Notes: generated from the sequence alone by a model not told the origin. Shown: positions 1 to 12,900, counted from the stretch's first letter. The stretch is DNA of 64,000 nt from Helopsaltes ochotensis (GCA_013400155.1 VXBM01000678.1:204904-268903); one strand, 5' to 3'. Numbers and translations are program-made.

Positions 1-245
1 CCAAGAGCAACAAGAGTAATGAAATTGGAGAAAATTGCATTAAATACAAAATAAGTGCATTTTGGTCATGAACCTTGGTAAGCCTCAGCATTTTCTTTGC
101 CTGTGTCATTTGTAAATACAAAGCTATGCTACCAAAACTTTCTTTTTTATGAATAAAATGAATTTATATAAAATACCACTTTGATCTTCATTATGAATTA
201 TTTTTGATAAGATAACTTTTAATGTCCATTTCTTTTTTGCTACAG

Positions 246-313
246 CTTAATTGTAAGTGATGATGATGTGTGGAGAGACCAATTTTACAATGGAAATATT
301 AAGAAAGAAAGAG
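246..313 (+). CDS. SELENOO-like: SelO-like coding exon (first in window)
   Basis: Preceded by a pyrimidine-rich acceptor ending TTGCTACAG and followed by donor GTAATG. It encodes LIVSDDDVWRDQFYNGNIKKERG, just N-terminal of the conserved VLRLAKSWFRIGSLE block. It starts with one base of a split codon, so an earlier exon lies outside the window. Confidence 0.82.
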
Positions 314-980
314 GTAATGAACATATTTTAAATATGTAACTTAATACTCCATGAAAAAATGTGTAAGAAAAAGTAATAAATGGGCTTAATTTCATTTATT
401 AAGATATAAAACCTCTCTTGAGAACACCAGTCTGAAACATATCTTGGTTGAAGAAACGAAGCCCTCTGAACATGTCTTCTATGATTGTGGGATACATATT
501 GCAAGAATATAATTTTGATTTTCATTTCCCATTACAAAACTTGTACTGAAAACTAGGGAAATTTTCCATTGTTTTGATGGCAGTACCAGGATGGGTGGAA
601 TGCAATTGTGGCCATGTCATTGCTACATCATCTGCACCTGCTCTGACAAAGAGTGAGAGGGCACAGCATGGGGAGAAAATCTGTGTTCTTTCTTAAAGGC
701 TGGCATTTCGGAGTGATTCTAGTATTAATGCACTAACAGAATTTTGCCTGTGGTTGCTGGTATAGCAAATCAAGCTTTATCATTAAAATGCATATGTAGT
801 AAAATAACATTATACATATTCATCTGTTATGTGTTAGGCATACTTACAAAAATATCAGTTTAACTGTGCATATACAAACCCTGTGTCTGCAGAAACAACA
901 CATGGTGGCTTTTGCTGTGGAACTGTTTTATTTTGCTGATACTCTGTTTACATTTAAACACACTTGTCTCTATATTTAAG

Positions 981-1068
981 GTGCAATAGTGCTACGACTT
1001 GCCAAATCGTGGTTTCGTATAGGATCCTTGGAAATCTTAGCTCACTCTGGGGAACTGGACTTACTAAG
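981..1068 (+). CDS. SELENOO-like: SelO-like coding exon
   Basis: Flanked by acceptor TATATTTAAG and donor GTTTGA. It encodes AIVLRLAKSWFRIGSLEIL and following residues, aligning with VVLRVAPTFLRFGSFEIF of human SELENOO. This conserved strand carries an Arg that, in SelO structures, lies near the nucleotide phosphates. Phase joins both neighbours. Confidence 0.88.
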
Positions 1069-1924
1069 GTTTGAATTGAATCTTCATAGTAGCTGTAATA
1101 GTTTTCTCAACAATCAAATTACTTTAGAATTCATGTATACAGTTGGAATTTAGACATAAAATATTTAGCAAGTAAGATTACATAATTTAGAAAGGTAACC
1201 TGCTATTTTTATACAAGCATACCAAAGATCTTACCTCACAAGAATAAAACCCTTCAAATGTTTCTAAAGGCCTGGATCTTACAAAATGAGGAAAGTTCTG
1301 TACCTAAGTTCTGGTAACTAAGCACTAGGGAGGAGGTATTTATTTTGGAAGGATTTGTAAGTTGAAAGTGTGTTCCTGCATTTCTCAGTTTTCTGAAAAA
1401 ACTGATAGGTTTTTCTGCACATTTTAATGCATGTATCCTATTTTCCTAAGCCTGTCTTGTAGGAATGTGGAGCACTGTTTTGGGAATGGCCAGTTACTAT
1501 GGAAGTAACCCTACTTCATAAGAATTCAGCCACAACATTTTGTTTGTGAGAATTCTGATGTAGAATTATTATTCCTTGTAATCTTAGACTGTTTTTTTGG
1601 AAATACAAACTCTTTTTTTTTCCTAATAAATGGATATTGCTGCATGCAAAACCACGTCCTGGTGTGCTCTGGAGATTTAATGAGGGGATAATTTTAAATC
1701 TGTATGGCAGTCTCCAGTTGCATTTATGACCACAATCTTAGGTTTTATCTCTAAGCATTTGGAAGAGCTTAATTTAATATTCATTAAAATAAATAGACTG
1801 GGTTTTTAAATAACTATTTGTGGCAAGCTGTAGATCAGCATTTTGTTGTTTAAAACCAGGAATTTTTAATGCTCAGTTCCAAAGTATCAGTTTTGTTTAA
1901 AGCATTCTGTTTCTGCTGTTACAG

Positions 1925-1994
1925 AAGATTGCTAGACTTTATCATCCAGGAACATTTTCCACTAATAGCAATGAATGATTCAAACAGATACCTG
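1925..1994 (+). CDS. SELENOO-like: SelO-like coding exon
   Basis: Acceptor CTGCTGTTACAG, donor GTAAGT. It encodes RLLDFIIQEHFPLIAMNDSN, matching the LLDYVISSFYPEI helix of SELENOO. Splits an Arg codon with the previous exon and ends on a codon boundary. Confidence 0.87.
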
Positions 1995-2639
1995 GTAAGT
2001 CTTTTTTAAGAGTAATTTTCTTTTTCACAAGCATGTGAACAAAAATTAAAGGAAGGTCTTCACAATTTCAAGCTTTACAAGATTTTAAAATTTGAAGTAA
2101 GCCTCCAGGTTTTATTAGCAAAGATTTGTTAATTCTCTGCAGTAAAAATCTGCTTCTTGATTTTTTTTTGTTTTCTCTAAGTCAAATATCCACATTTTCC
2201 ACCAGTTTCTATTATGGAAATGTTTATTATGAGGCTTCGATTTTCTGTTGTTTTTTGTTCTCTTACTGCTCACATTGTCAGTGAACAGTGGTCAGGAAGT
2301 GATGAAGTGTGCTTTTGCTAATGTAAATGTAGTATATATAGTATATTTTAGTATTCTGCCTAGTATATATAGTGTCTTTGTGGGGTTTTTTTGTTTGTTT
2401 GTTTTAATTTTACTTCTTAATTTTTTTAAGGTCATCTGTGTATACTTATTTAAGTATAGTCTTTGCATAAGGTTATTATGCATTCACGTAATTTAGAATG
2501 GGAATGACAAGTCCTGACAGACAGATACATAAATTTGAAAAATAGAATGTATTACATATTTCTAAAGTGAATAAAATGCTTATGTATTTCAATATTTTTG
2601 ATACAGTGAACTTGAAGTAAAAGATGTATTTGATTTTAG

Positions 2640-2712
2640 GAATTTTTCTCTACAGTCGTGTCAGAGACTGCAAATCTCATTTCCTTGTGGATGTCTGTGG
2701 GGTTTGCACATG
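2640..2712 (+). CDS. SELENOO-like: SelO-like coding exon
   Basis: Acceptor TTTGATTTTAG, donor GTAAGG. It encodes EFFSTVVSETANLISLWMSV followed by GFAHG, aligning with AFFREVTRRTARMVAEWQCV and GFCHG in human SELENOO. The exon break falls inside the catalytic HGVxNTDN motif. Confidence 0.9.
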
Positions 2713-3288
2713 GTAAGGTGTCAGATGGCATTGGCTTTAGGGGAGGGACACTTCTCAGTAATGTACTTAAAAATGGCTTTTATTTGTCATGGTGGTCTTC
2801 AGTTCTGCTGATGTCTTCACCTACAGTTTTATCTGTTACACAAGGGGCTTTTGTAACAGAGTTATGCTGCCTGATCTCTCAGAACTGTGAACTCAGAGCA
2901 GAGCTGTGACAGGACGAGAACACGGCACCAAGAGTTCTCAGAGCTGTTGCAACAGTGCAGTGTACAAAGACAGGGTGCTGATGCCATGTAAAGTTTAACT
3001 GCTCTGAATTTGATGCATCCACATAAAGTCCCAGCCTTTTACAGTGCACAGGAGGCAGAGCTGTCAGGCTTTCTGCAGATTTGTGGGATTAACCCCAAAA
3101 CAGCGGTGGGAGTGGGAGCCTAGGTGTCCTGTGGGTCATGGGCTGGGGGCAGAGGGACAGGTACATTTTCCAGAGTCTGATTCCTGAGAGCTCTCTAAAT
3201 TCAGTGGACCTTTTTCACAGCAAATTGCCTAGAGACTGGGGTTCAGGTGGAATTTTAACTTTTGTTTTTCCTTCCTGTTTAACTGTAG

Positions 3289-3372
3289 GTGTGTGCAATA
3301 CAGATAACTTCAGTTTATTGTCCATAACAATAGATTATGGTCCATTTGGGTTTATGGACTCCTATGACCCAA
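3289..3372 (+). CDS. SELENOO-like: SelO-like coding exon with catalytic motifs
   Basis: Acceptor TTTAACTGTAG, donor GTAAGC. It encodes VCNTDNFSLLSITIDYGPFG and FMDSYDP. By family knowledge the Asn of NTDN and the Asp of DYGPFGF bind the metal ions; both are present, so the adenylylation active site looks intact in this half. Confidence 0.93.
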
Positions 3373-4085
3373 GTAAGCGTAGCACCTGTTTTGTTGTTTG
3401 GTTTTTTTTTTAACTTTAAATAATTTTTTATGTTACAATTGTATAGTTTCCATTGCATGAAAACTCATTATTAGCAGAAAATCCTAATAATGTAAGCATG
3501 TGTAGTGTTTGAAGAGTTTTTGGGGAAAAAATTGCATCAGTGACCAGTTTTATGATACACTATATAGGTTGCATTCAAGGACTAAAAGTCTTGTTAATGA
3601 AATATTACTATTAAACCCATTTCCATGAGACTGTTTCCACTTGAACACCATCAATTCAATAGATGCTACAACAGAAGCCTAGAAAACTAAAAACTGTGTA
3701 TTGCTGGAAGCAGCCAAAAGCAGAAGTGGAAGACGGTAATTTTGCATGCATGAAGCTCTAGCTTTATAGTCACAGCACCTAATTATATGTTGGAAGAAAA
3801 GAAATCAAACCTACACAGTCATGGTAACCTTTCAAAGAAAGTCTTAACTCAGTCAGTCGGGGATTGATAGATACAGGTTCAGTATGTACTACATGTGTAT
3901 TCTTAGAATATAGTTTATAGTTTGCAACTGAATAAACTTCAGAATCAGCAGTGGTTACCTTGCTGTGTGTTTTCATGACAGCAGCCTCAAATTAAGGAAA
4001 AGTAATGAGAATAAATGTCATATTGTTTCTATTGTGTTGAAAAAAATGGGGCTTTTTTGCTTTTAGATCTTTCTCTGTAGGGTGG

Positions 4086-4630
4086 ATTGTCCCCAGCTGG
4101 CAGTTAAGGACCCACAAGCCACTTGTTCACTCCTCCCTGCTGTGGGCTGAGGGAGAGAATTGGAAAAGCAAGGCTAAGAAAAAGCTTATGGGTTAAGAGA
4201 AAGACATTTGAATAAGTCAAGGGGAAAAAAAGGGCAATAGGGTGAGCAGCAAGTGATGTAAAGACAATCACTCAACTACATCTCACCATCAGACTGATGC
4301 CGATTCAATCCCCAAGCAACAGCTGCCTTGGAAAAACTACCCCCAGTTTTTATTGCTGATCATTGTGTTACAGGTGTGGAATATCCCTTTGGTCGGCTGG
4401 AATCAGCTGTCCCAGCTGCATCCCCTCCTAGCCTCTTGCCCACCCCAGCCTCATTTTCTGGGGTTACAGAGTGAGAATAGAGCCCTTGATGCTGGGCCAG
4501 CCCTGCTGAGCAGTGTGTAGCTGAGCAATGCTGAGCATTGCTGTGCCATCAGCACTATTTTAGTGTCCAACACACAGTGCCAGACAGGCTGCTGTGAAGA
4601 GAACTGACTCTGTCCCAGCCAGACAGTGCG
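4086..4630 (-). mobile_element. LTR copy, antisense, in SelO-like intron
   Basis: This stretch reads as the reverse complement of the LTR at 8350-8920. Shared blocks include the end block (CCCCAGCTGGCAGTTAAG in antisense), the region around GGAATATCCCTTTGGTCGG, and AACTGACTCTGTCCCAGCC at the other end. From memory this is a widespread avian ERV-type solo LTR. No internal retroviral genes flank it, so it is a solo LTR; it is clearly diverged. The ends are approximate. Confidence 0.75.
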
Positions 4631-5430
4631 CCCTAGAGCCTGATGAGAGGTTTTAGAGTCGAAATTCAGATTTGAACCACTCACCAGATCTGACAGCTGA
4701 GGTACAAGTCTCCTCCTTGAAGCTCCATTTGCTGTCAGAGAACTCAGGCGATGCTGTGTGCATTGATCAGCTCGGCTGGGTTTGATCTGAGTGAGGGCTT
4801 CCCACTGATCCCCTTAGAGATTGCTGCTGTCCGTAGGCACACATTTTACTTCTGGGTACTTGTAACTTGCATGACAGGCATGACGTGCATGATTTATTAT
4901 CTCCCAGATAATGGATTTGCTAATTTTTATGTGAATACAAAGCTTGCTTGTCCAATTGAAACAAATCTTGTTTAGGTGGCCTATTAAATACACGTTTACT
5001 ATATGTGTGACTTTTCTGTAAATACTTAAATCCTGATTCTAATTGGACATTTGTTTGCTTAACCTATGTGCTAAATTGTAGCATTAGATGTAGTAAAAAT
5101 ATTGGATTTAAGTGTAAAAGACAGTGTTTTTAATGCAAAAATGGTCTTTTTCTCTGTAACCATCTGAATTTATCTTGTATCTTCAGGTAGGAAAACGTCA
5201 CTTGTGACACATGGGAACTTGTGTGTGAAGGATCTATTCCTTAGATTTGCAAATAATAGATCTTGAGTTAATTCACTTTAAATAAGTATTCTTGTGATCT
5301 GATTTTAAATATTTAGTAGTTTCAGGTCTTCTGTAAATTTCCTGTGTAAGTATAAAATGAATGTATTTCAATATTCTAACATTGATTGTTTATTGTATTG
5401 TTATGGAAAAATAATGTTTTTTTGAAACAG

Positions 5431-5560
5431 ATTTTGTTCCAAACACATCCGATGATGAAAGGAGGTATAAAATAGGAAATCAGGCAAGTGTTGGGCAGTT
5501 TAATCTAAGCAAGCTGTTACAGGCTCTAAAACCTTTATTGGATCCCAGGCAAAACCAGCT
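5431..5560 (+). CDS. SELENOO-like: SelO-like coding exon
   Basis: Acceptor TTTTTTTGAAACAG, donor GTAAGT. It encodes NFVPNTSDDERRYKIGNQAS then VGQFNLSKLLQALKPLL, matching HVCNASDNTGRYAYSKQPEVCRWNLRKLAEAL-type sequence of the family. Confidence 0.9.
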
Positions 5561-6092
5561 GTAAGTAATCCTTAAAATATCATAATGCTTAAAGGAACTA
5601 GTGAGATGGGGGACACTGTAATCACCATATGCTTAGGAAAGAAAGGGATTAGCTTTTAAATTTTTTTTTTTTTTTTACTAGAAATTGAGTCTGGATCAAT
5701 TATTGGCCAGAATAAGATTGGAGGGTGGGGAGAAAAGTTTTTGTTGGTCATAAATAGTAGCAAAATAGGACCACAGGAAGGTATTAGACCTTGTGTGATC
5801 CTTTCTCCTTTTACTAAGGTGGGACCTTGGCCCGTTGTTTTCTGTTCTAAGTTTGTCTAGCTTGTTTTGTAAGACACTTACTTAGGAAGACCATGCATCC
5901 TCCTGAAGTAATGAAGTAGTATTTTAATAGCCTCTTGTAAAGATTTTTAAATGAAGAACAGATGCCAGATGATTCAGAATATTAATGTTTCTGAGATAGC
6001 AGGCAGAAGTTTTCATTGTTTAGTGTACAGCAGGATTATACCCACAACAGCATTTTAGTTCCTTAGAACTTGATATTTCTTTTGTTTTGCAG

Positions 6093-6137
6093 AGCTTCCC
6101 AAATTTTGAAGGGGTATGGTGAGCACTATTACAGTCG
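6093..6137 (+). CDS. SELENOO-like: SelO-like short coding exon
   Basis: Acceptor TTTTGTTTTGCAG, donor GTATGC. It encodes ASQILKGYGEHYYS, matching the EEFDAEFQRHYLQKM helix region of SELENOO. It is 45 nt and keeps phase between larger exons. Confidence 0.83.
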
Positions 6138-6225
6138 GTATGCACTTTCAGAACTGAAACCTTCTAGTCACAATACTATAAAATATATCATGTTCACCAT
6201 TTCCATACTTTGTTATTATTTTTAG

Positions 6226-6307
6226 TTTCACAGAACTATTCAAAACAAAATTGGGTCTTCTTGGGCAGAATGAGAACGATAACTATTTGATTGCTTTCCT
6301 CTTAAAA
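6226..6307 (+). CDS. SELENOO-like: SelO-like coding exon
   Basis: Acceptor TTATTATTTTTAG, donor GTGAGT. It encodes FTELFKTKLGLLGQNENDNY then LIAFLLK; MRRKLGLVQVELEEDGALVSKLLE is the human counterpart. Confidence 0.88.
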
Positions 6308-6396
6308 GTGAGTTTATTTCTCTAATTTTGTTGGCAAACGTCTGAAGTGACCCCCCACACTTGAAAAGCACTCATAGAAGTATCTTTATTCACTAG

Positions 6397-6489
6397 ATTA
6401 TGGAAGATACAAAGGCTGATTTTACAATGACATTCCGAGAGCTGAGTGAAATTACTGCAGACCAGTTAAAGGAGCTCCATATTCCTGAG
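6397..6489 (+). CDS. SELENOO-like: SelO-like coding exon
   Basis: Acceptor TTTATTCACTAG, donor GTATAA. It encodes IMEDTKADFTMTFRELSEIT and following residues; MHLTGADFTNTFYLLSSF in human SELENOO is the match. 31 whole codons. Confidence 0.9.
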
Positions 6490-8349
6490 GTATAAATACA
6501 AGCACCCAATCTTAGTAATACTTAGTATAAAAAGAGTAAATCAAGTTGAGCATAACCTCAATATAGTAGAGGCTAATTGGTGATGAATATTGTTCATTTT
6601 GCCTGGGAAGCTTCACTGCCTTCCCCAAACATCTGATTTATGTCTGTTTTTGAGGCCAGTTTAAAATGAGAGCAGGTGGCAGGATTACTATGTAAAACAC
6701 AGAATGAAAATACAGAGTTGATGGTTCTTTTTCCAATATAATTAAGTATAATTAAGTGGTTTTGAGCAAATTTTCTGGTTCTCCTTGTTTTCTTCTGTTA
6801 AGTAAGAGGTCTATCCTGACCTTTTCTATGAACTTGAAACCATTAAGAGTTTAGAAGTTTAGATACTCTTGAGGAAAGCAACAAAAAAATCCCAGGATTT
6901 GTTGCTTTGGAATTAATAGTTTGCACAGGAGGGTGATAGGAGGATGGATGTGTTTGTAAGAGATGGTATTTTTGTCATAGAACCCAAGGGAATTTTCCAT
7001 TTATGGCAACTCCATCTCCCCATCTTTGAAGGTGTTGGCTGAGGAACCTGCGATTGTGGTGTAGCTGTGACCCTGCTGCTACACCAAGGGTCATTTCCAG
7101 CCTTCACTTGGTAGCAACCTGATCTTTTTTTTTTTTTTCCACACAATGAAATTATTGAGCCCACAAATTCTGAGTTCCAAAACTGATGTAGGAAAACAAG
7201 TGCAATTTTATGCTGGTTAAAAGTTTTTATTGTTTTAAAGAATTTCAGTTTCAAAGTGATTTCACCTCTGTTTATTTACACACCAATACTCTTTTATAAG
7301 TTTTCATACTGATTTGTACAGCTCTTGAGATTTTTTCAGCTGCATACCAAAATTGACCTAAAAATACCAGAATCCTTTGGGAGCACTGCAGGAGTCCTTA
7401 CATTTAGTATTACCTGAAAACGTTCTGAAATTCCTCCTAAAGCAGCCTAACTGCACATCTTTGAACAAAAGCTTGATTCTCACACTTACCTGTTATCCAT
7501 TTGCCTGATTCCCAGCTCGTAGCTGTTTCTGTGCTCATTTTTATGATAAAATAGAGTTTTTATGTACTTTTTACTCTTTAGACCTCAAAAAAAAAAAAGA
7601 AAAAAGAAAAAAAGAAAAAAAAAGCCAAACCCAAATCAAAAAACCCAGATGGGATCAAAACTTTTCCTTCTTGCTTTTAGTTTCTTACTTACTTACTTTT
7701 TTTTTCTTGAATATGTGCTGTTTGCCTCCTTTTATCTACGTTCATTTCTTCTTAATCTGTTCTTTCTCTGAAGTTCATTTTTTGTCTGTGAGCTTTGGCT
7801 GCTTTCAGCTGAGGCGTATAAAGCAGCTGTTAGCTCAATGTAATCAGCCAGGGAGGCCTAGTTTGTGTTTGCTGTCCATCACTGGAGGCAGTAACCCCAA
7901 ACTCTGATTTCTTGCTGTTGGCCTTTCCCAAGTTCTGTCCTCTCCTGCTGCCTCTATTCTTCTCTTCCCCTATCCCTGTAGACTTTAGTTTCCCTTTCTC
8001 TCCACCTTTTCTTTCTTTATATATTTTGCTTATTGCACAATTCTTAATGAAAAAAATCCTTTTCTTAATGAAAAATGAATATATCTGACCCATGTACAAG
8101 TCTCGGAAGGAAGTGAAACCTGTAATTATGTACCTTAAAAAATGAAATAGGTCAGACAATAAGCCGAGGAAAAACAGGGGTGAAGTGCTGGAGGTGTTTA
8201 GGTAAAATTTATCATAACAGAGATGGATTAATATGGATGTATCATGCTAGAAAAAAAATAATTTGATACAGAGGAAAAGATACTAGTACAATGTTTAGGG
8301 AGAAAATTCTTTGAAGGGTCATTATATGTTTGCCTTTTAAATCCTTTTA
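6490..8349 (+). other. SelO-like intron, unique part before LTR
   Basis: No coding signal. It holds a poly-A/purine tract at about 7586-7623 and a T-rich stretch near 7690-7710. The small open frames here (for example 6913-7254 and 7830-8159 on the - strand) have no family resemblance. Confidence 0.5.
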
Positions 8350-8920
8350 TGGTTCACTGACCTGGCTTCAGCTGGGATAGAGGTAATTTTCTTCCTAGTA
8401 GCTGGTGCAGTGCTATGTTTTGGATTTAGATTGTGAATAATGCTGATGATAGACTGATGGTTAAGTTGTTGCTGAGCAGGGCTTACACTAAGTCAAGGAC
8501 TTTTCAGCTCTCATGGTGCTCTGCCAGCGAGGAGGCTGGGGGTACCCAAGAAGCTGGGAGGGGACAGAGCCAGCACAGCTGACCCAAACTGGCCAAAGGG
8601 ACACCCCACAGCACTCGGGGTCATGCTCAGCAAATAAACCAGGGGAGACCTGGGTGGGGGGACCCTGCTTGGGAACTGGCTGGGCATGGGTTGGTGAGCA
8701 ATTGTTTTTTCATTTGCATCACTTGTTTCTGTCAGGTTTTATTTCTCTCTCCTTTTGATATTTTCCTTTTCATTGCCATTATTATTGTTATTATTAAATT
8801 ATTTCAGTTATTAAACTGTTCTTATCTCAACCCATGAGTTTTCTTACTTTTAACCTTACTTTAAACCCCCATTGAGGGGGAGCATGAGCAAGTGGTTACG
8901 TGAGGCTTAGTTGCCTCACA
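8350..8920 (+). mobile_element. Solo LTR, sense, in SelO-like intron
   Basis: About 570 bp that runs from TGGTTCACTG to TTGCCTCACA, so TG...CA ends are possible. It contains CAGCTGGGATAGAGGTAATT, the AAGAAGCTGGGAGGGGACAG block, a T-rich/ATT-rich stretch near 8780-8810 and TTATCTCAACCCATGAGTTT. It is homologous, in opposite orientation, to 4086-4630. No gag/pol remains are visible; the family (ERVL-like avian LTR) is from memory. I could not define a target-site duplication. Confidence 0.8.
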
Positions 8921-9028
8921 TAAATTTCCAAATGTCCAAATTTATTCCAATATTTGTTGCTTACTTTGGTTTTTGCTTAACAGGAAAATAATTCTGATTA
9001 TCTGTCAATAAATGCTTTTTCTCTTTAG

Positions 9029-9108
9029 GAATTCTGGGCTCTCCAGGATCTGAGTAAACACAAATTATTTTCAGAATGGGTTACTATGTACCTCCTGAGA
9101 TTAAACAG
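9029..9108 (+). CDS. SELENOO-like: SelO-like coding exon
   Basis: Acceptor TTTTTCTCTTTAG, donor GTAAAT. It encodes EFWALQDLSKHKLFSEWVTM then YLLRLN, equivalent to the WADWLQAYRARL segment. Human SELENOO has a longer stretch before this point, so this protein is shorter here. Confidence 0.82.
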
Positions 9109-9939
9109 GTAAATCTGATTGCAGTTCAAATTGTGTATTTGCCAGAAGCAGGCAACTTCAATCTGCGGTGATTTTGCATAGTCTTTAGTGGGTCTAATAA
9201 ACTGGCCCAAACATGGTTTCATATGTCTTTTTTGTCTTCATGGTTCTAGATTGTGCTGGATTCAACAATTACTGTTGTAGTTCTATTTTGACACACAGGT
9301 ACATAAAAATGACACGAAAGGAGAAATTTCTGTTCTTTGTCCTTCATTGAGCACCTGATCAGTTTTCTTTGATTAACAGTTTTTCTTAAAATACCAATCC
9401 CACTGATTCAGTCCAAGAATCACAAACAGGCTTTGCAATTATATAGGAATGAATAGTGTTTAATTACTGGTTTTATATATATATTTACTATGTAATAACA
9501 TTGCCTTATGGTGGCAGGGATGGAAGTTGAACAGTTGCAAACACAGATTGTGTTTGGAAACCATGGTTGTTGCATGGATAGGAATGCACAGGATTCTTTT
9601 GTGTTCAATCAATAAAGAATCTAACATTTTTTCGTATTTATAGATGGTATGCATGGCTAATAGTAGTGAAAATAAATACATCACATCAGGTACTTGGGAA
9701 TTTTATTCAGTAAATAAAATTCTTAGGGGACAAAATCAATAAAAGGCACAAACCTACAAGAAAGCGTGCAGTTTTTTCCCAAAAAAACTTATCAGTCTTA
9801 GAGCTTCTGGCAAACACAAAAGCAGAGCACCTAATGATTTTAATGGAAGTCAAATAAGGTATTTCTAAAAATAAATCAGCATAACCCTCACTAGCTAAAC
9901 TGCTTTCTGTTTTTCTTTTCGTTTGTTTTTCATGTGTAG

Positions 9940-9983
9940 TAATGAAGGTGACTCAGATGCTAAAAGAAGAACAAGAATGGCAA
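9940..9983 (+). CDS. SELENOO-like: SelO-like short coding exon
   Basis: Acceptor TTTTTCATGTGTAG, donor GTGAGT. It encodes SNEGDSDAKRRTRMA, a charged linker before the conserved NPRY block. 44 nt; its phase joins both neighbours. Confidence 0.78.
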
Positions 9984-12900
9984 GTGAGTAAAACAATCCA
10001 AAGGAATCATATGCTTACAGATGGCAAACATCTATTTACATATGTTTCTTTGGTGTTAGATATTTTTCTTTTTGGGCAGAACTAAAATACAGTATTTTTC
10101 TGAAGAGGAGAAGATCTCATTATGCTGCTGCAGGTCTTGTAACACTATACATCCATTCTGTCTGTCTCTGTCCTTTCTACATGCTACACAGAATTCAGAT
10201 TTCTGATAGGGACACACTTTTTCTTTCTGTCACCCAGAGAAAAAACTCCTTGTGAAAGGACTATCTAGGCAAAGAAGGCAAAGGAAGGTGCTTTGATTCT
10301 CCAAGTTATTCTGAATACAAAATGGCAGTTAAGTATCACAGCAGAAACAGTGGATATGAAACGCCAAGAATTGTTCAGTAGGAGATATTTTTGATCTGCA
10401 GTAAGCTGTGGTAAATTTGTGAAATTTGCTTATAAGAGAAAATGAGCAACTGAAAATCAATGGCCAAAAGGGAATGAAGGGGCTACAGGATCTGATCAAA
10501 CTGCACAAGAGGCTTCGCTCTTACACTGCTTTGTAGGGTGCTTCCTGCAAAGCAGGATGGAAACGGCTGCACTCTTTTGTTAGATATTGATTGGCTACTT
10601 TCTTCTAAAGCTCCAATTGATTTGCTAGGAAAATGGCAGAAAATGGGGATGCAAACCTGAAACCGTAAATTGTGCCCTCTGTAGTTTTACTGTCTCATTA
10701 CTGAAAGTCAGTGCCAGCTCCTAACAAAGCTCTACCCTTTTAAAGAACACTTCTTAAAATTCTGTATGCACTTTAGAAAGTTAATATGAAAAGAGCTACC
10801 AAGAGGAAATATTTATTTTCTTGGTTTTTGATAAAGTTAAGAAGCTTCATCTGTGAGTTTCTGAGGCCCTTCGCTCAACTATTATTTTGAGTTTTCAAGC
10901 TCTGTTTTCCTCAGCTAAAATAGAATCCTGAAAACTGCCTAAATACACCTCTTACTTTTCTGTATCTATCATGACATTCTGAGGTTTTATTCCAAATCAA
11001 AAGATCCTAGTTTGTCGATGATCTTCTGCAAACCATCATTATGTTTTTCCACATGCACCTCAGATGATGTCATAGTACAGGAGACAGATGAAACACGGAA
11101 ACCGTTTTGCCTCCAAAATCACACTTGTGCTAATGATCTTAGTTTTGGTAGCAGTCAAAACTTGATCTGCAAAGATTCATGGTTCAGTTACTTTTTGCCA
11201 TATAATCAACCATCACTCTCTGTTCATACTGCAGAGCTGCAGAAATTTATAATAGGCTACTGATCTTAGTTTGTTCTTGTTTTATTTAAAATCAACAATT
11301 CTTGTTGGATTTTTGCTAGCTGCTCCATAATACAGTGTGACTGAAATTTCTTACAGAGGTTTTGGGGAATTTTTTTGTTCTTTTTTACATTTTTACCTCC
11401 ATGCATTTAAATAGATTGCTTAGATGCCCCTGTGGTCAGTCTCTTTAAAATTATTTCAGGATTTTTTGTTGTTTGTTTGAGCATTTGATTGTAACAGCTG
11501 TCCTTGTCAGCACAACTTCTAGCAGAAATCTGTCTCAATTCAGTCAACTCTGTATTTTTACCCAGCATTTCATGTTGAAGACAAAACTGTCCTGGCTCCT
11601 CAGATTCTCAACTGGGTTGGGAAATTCCACTAAATTGTGTACTGCTGTCTTTGACTGACCTTGAAGATATTGGCATTAACACCTCATTATTCATCACCCT
11701 TCCCTAATTATTAGTGTCATAAAAAAATCTCACTTCTCAAAGTACATTGAATCATTTGAAGTCATCACTTAGTCCTTATTTTTATTTTTTTCTCCCTTCA
11801 TTTAATTTTCAGTTCTTAGTAGCGTTTTATCTTGCACTGCCTAAACTTAGTTCTTCTGGAGTTGATCAAAAAGTTTTGACAATCCAAGTCTAAAATGGTA
11901 TTTCTTTACAAAAGCAGCATGTAAAAAAAGTAGACCAGATCATGCTTATAAGGGCACAAAAGTTCTTTTGCTTTGTCCTTTTCTTACCTGGCTTGTATTA
12001 CTCTTTCATAATTATCTTGTCACTTGTGTTAAATACTGATATTTTTAAAACCACTGTGAAACCTGTCAATTTTCAATTGTTAAGATTTTATTTCTGGGAC
12101 AAATATTCTCCTGCTAAAATGACTCACAGCTCTAATGTGAATTACCATTTTTTGAATGAGTCATATGTTAACTTTTTCACCTTTTAAAATATTTTTTTAA
12201 ATAGTTATCACACTTCACTATTGATAACCCATTTACTGGATTAAATCAAAAACTTGGTCAGAGCAAATTGTTTTGCCCAGTGGTAAAACACTGCTTTTTA
12301 ACAGGGCAGAGTGTTGTTATGCCTGTGTAGAGGTTATCAGGATTCCCAGTAGACAGTTGTATTTATTGGCTTTTTTAATATGTGTAAGTACATACTGGAC
12401 AGAGGGGATATGGAAAAGAAGAATGCCTGTAGCCCCTTCTAATATATTATTTGTAAATAAAATAATTTAATAACTAATTGATTAAAGGAACTGAGTAGAG
12501 GGAAGTTTGAGATGATAATTTTGATGATTCCTCTGCTTTTTCCGATTCTCTCTTTCAAATATGCTCTAAGGGTATTTATAAGAATATTTTATAAAGCTCC
12601 ATGGATTTGTAAAAATATATAAAACTAACATTTTTCATATAAAACCTACTGGGACATCAGTGGAAAGAGGAGGAGATGAAGTTTGCATTATGCTGGTAAA
12701 TCACAGACTTTTGGTTTTAAGTGCATGGGTGAAACACCTTTGGGATCCGTAACTAATATCTTAATGTAATCAAATGCTTACCGAATTGGGGGAAATATAC
12801 AGACCAATGGCAAATTAAGACTTCAAAGCAGGCTTGAAGTGTTACAATTATTCTGTAACATTGCTTTGATCATAAGGTAGGTCATCACTAATAGAATTCT

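Larger units (their letters stand above)
314..3288 (+). other. SelO-like introns between the first five exons
   Basis: The introns 314-980, 1069-1924, 1995-2639 and 2713-3288 are AT-rich single-copy sequence. I see no recognisable repeat or RNA gene in them, only short T-runs (for example near 2387-2426). Confidence 0.5.
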
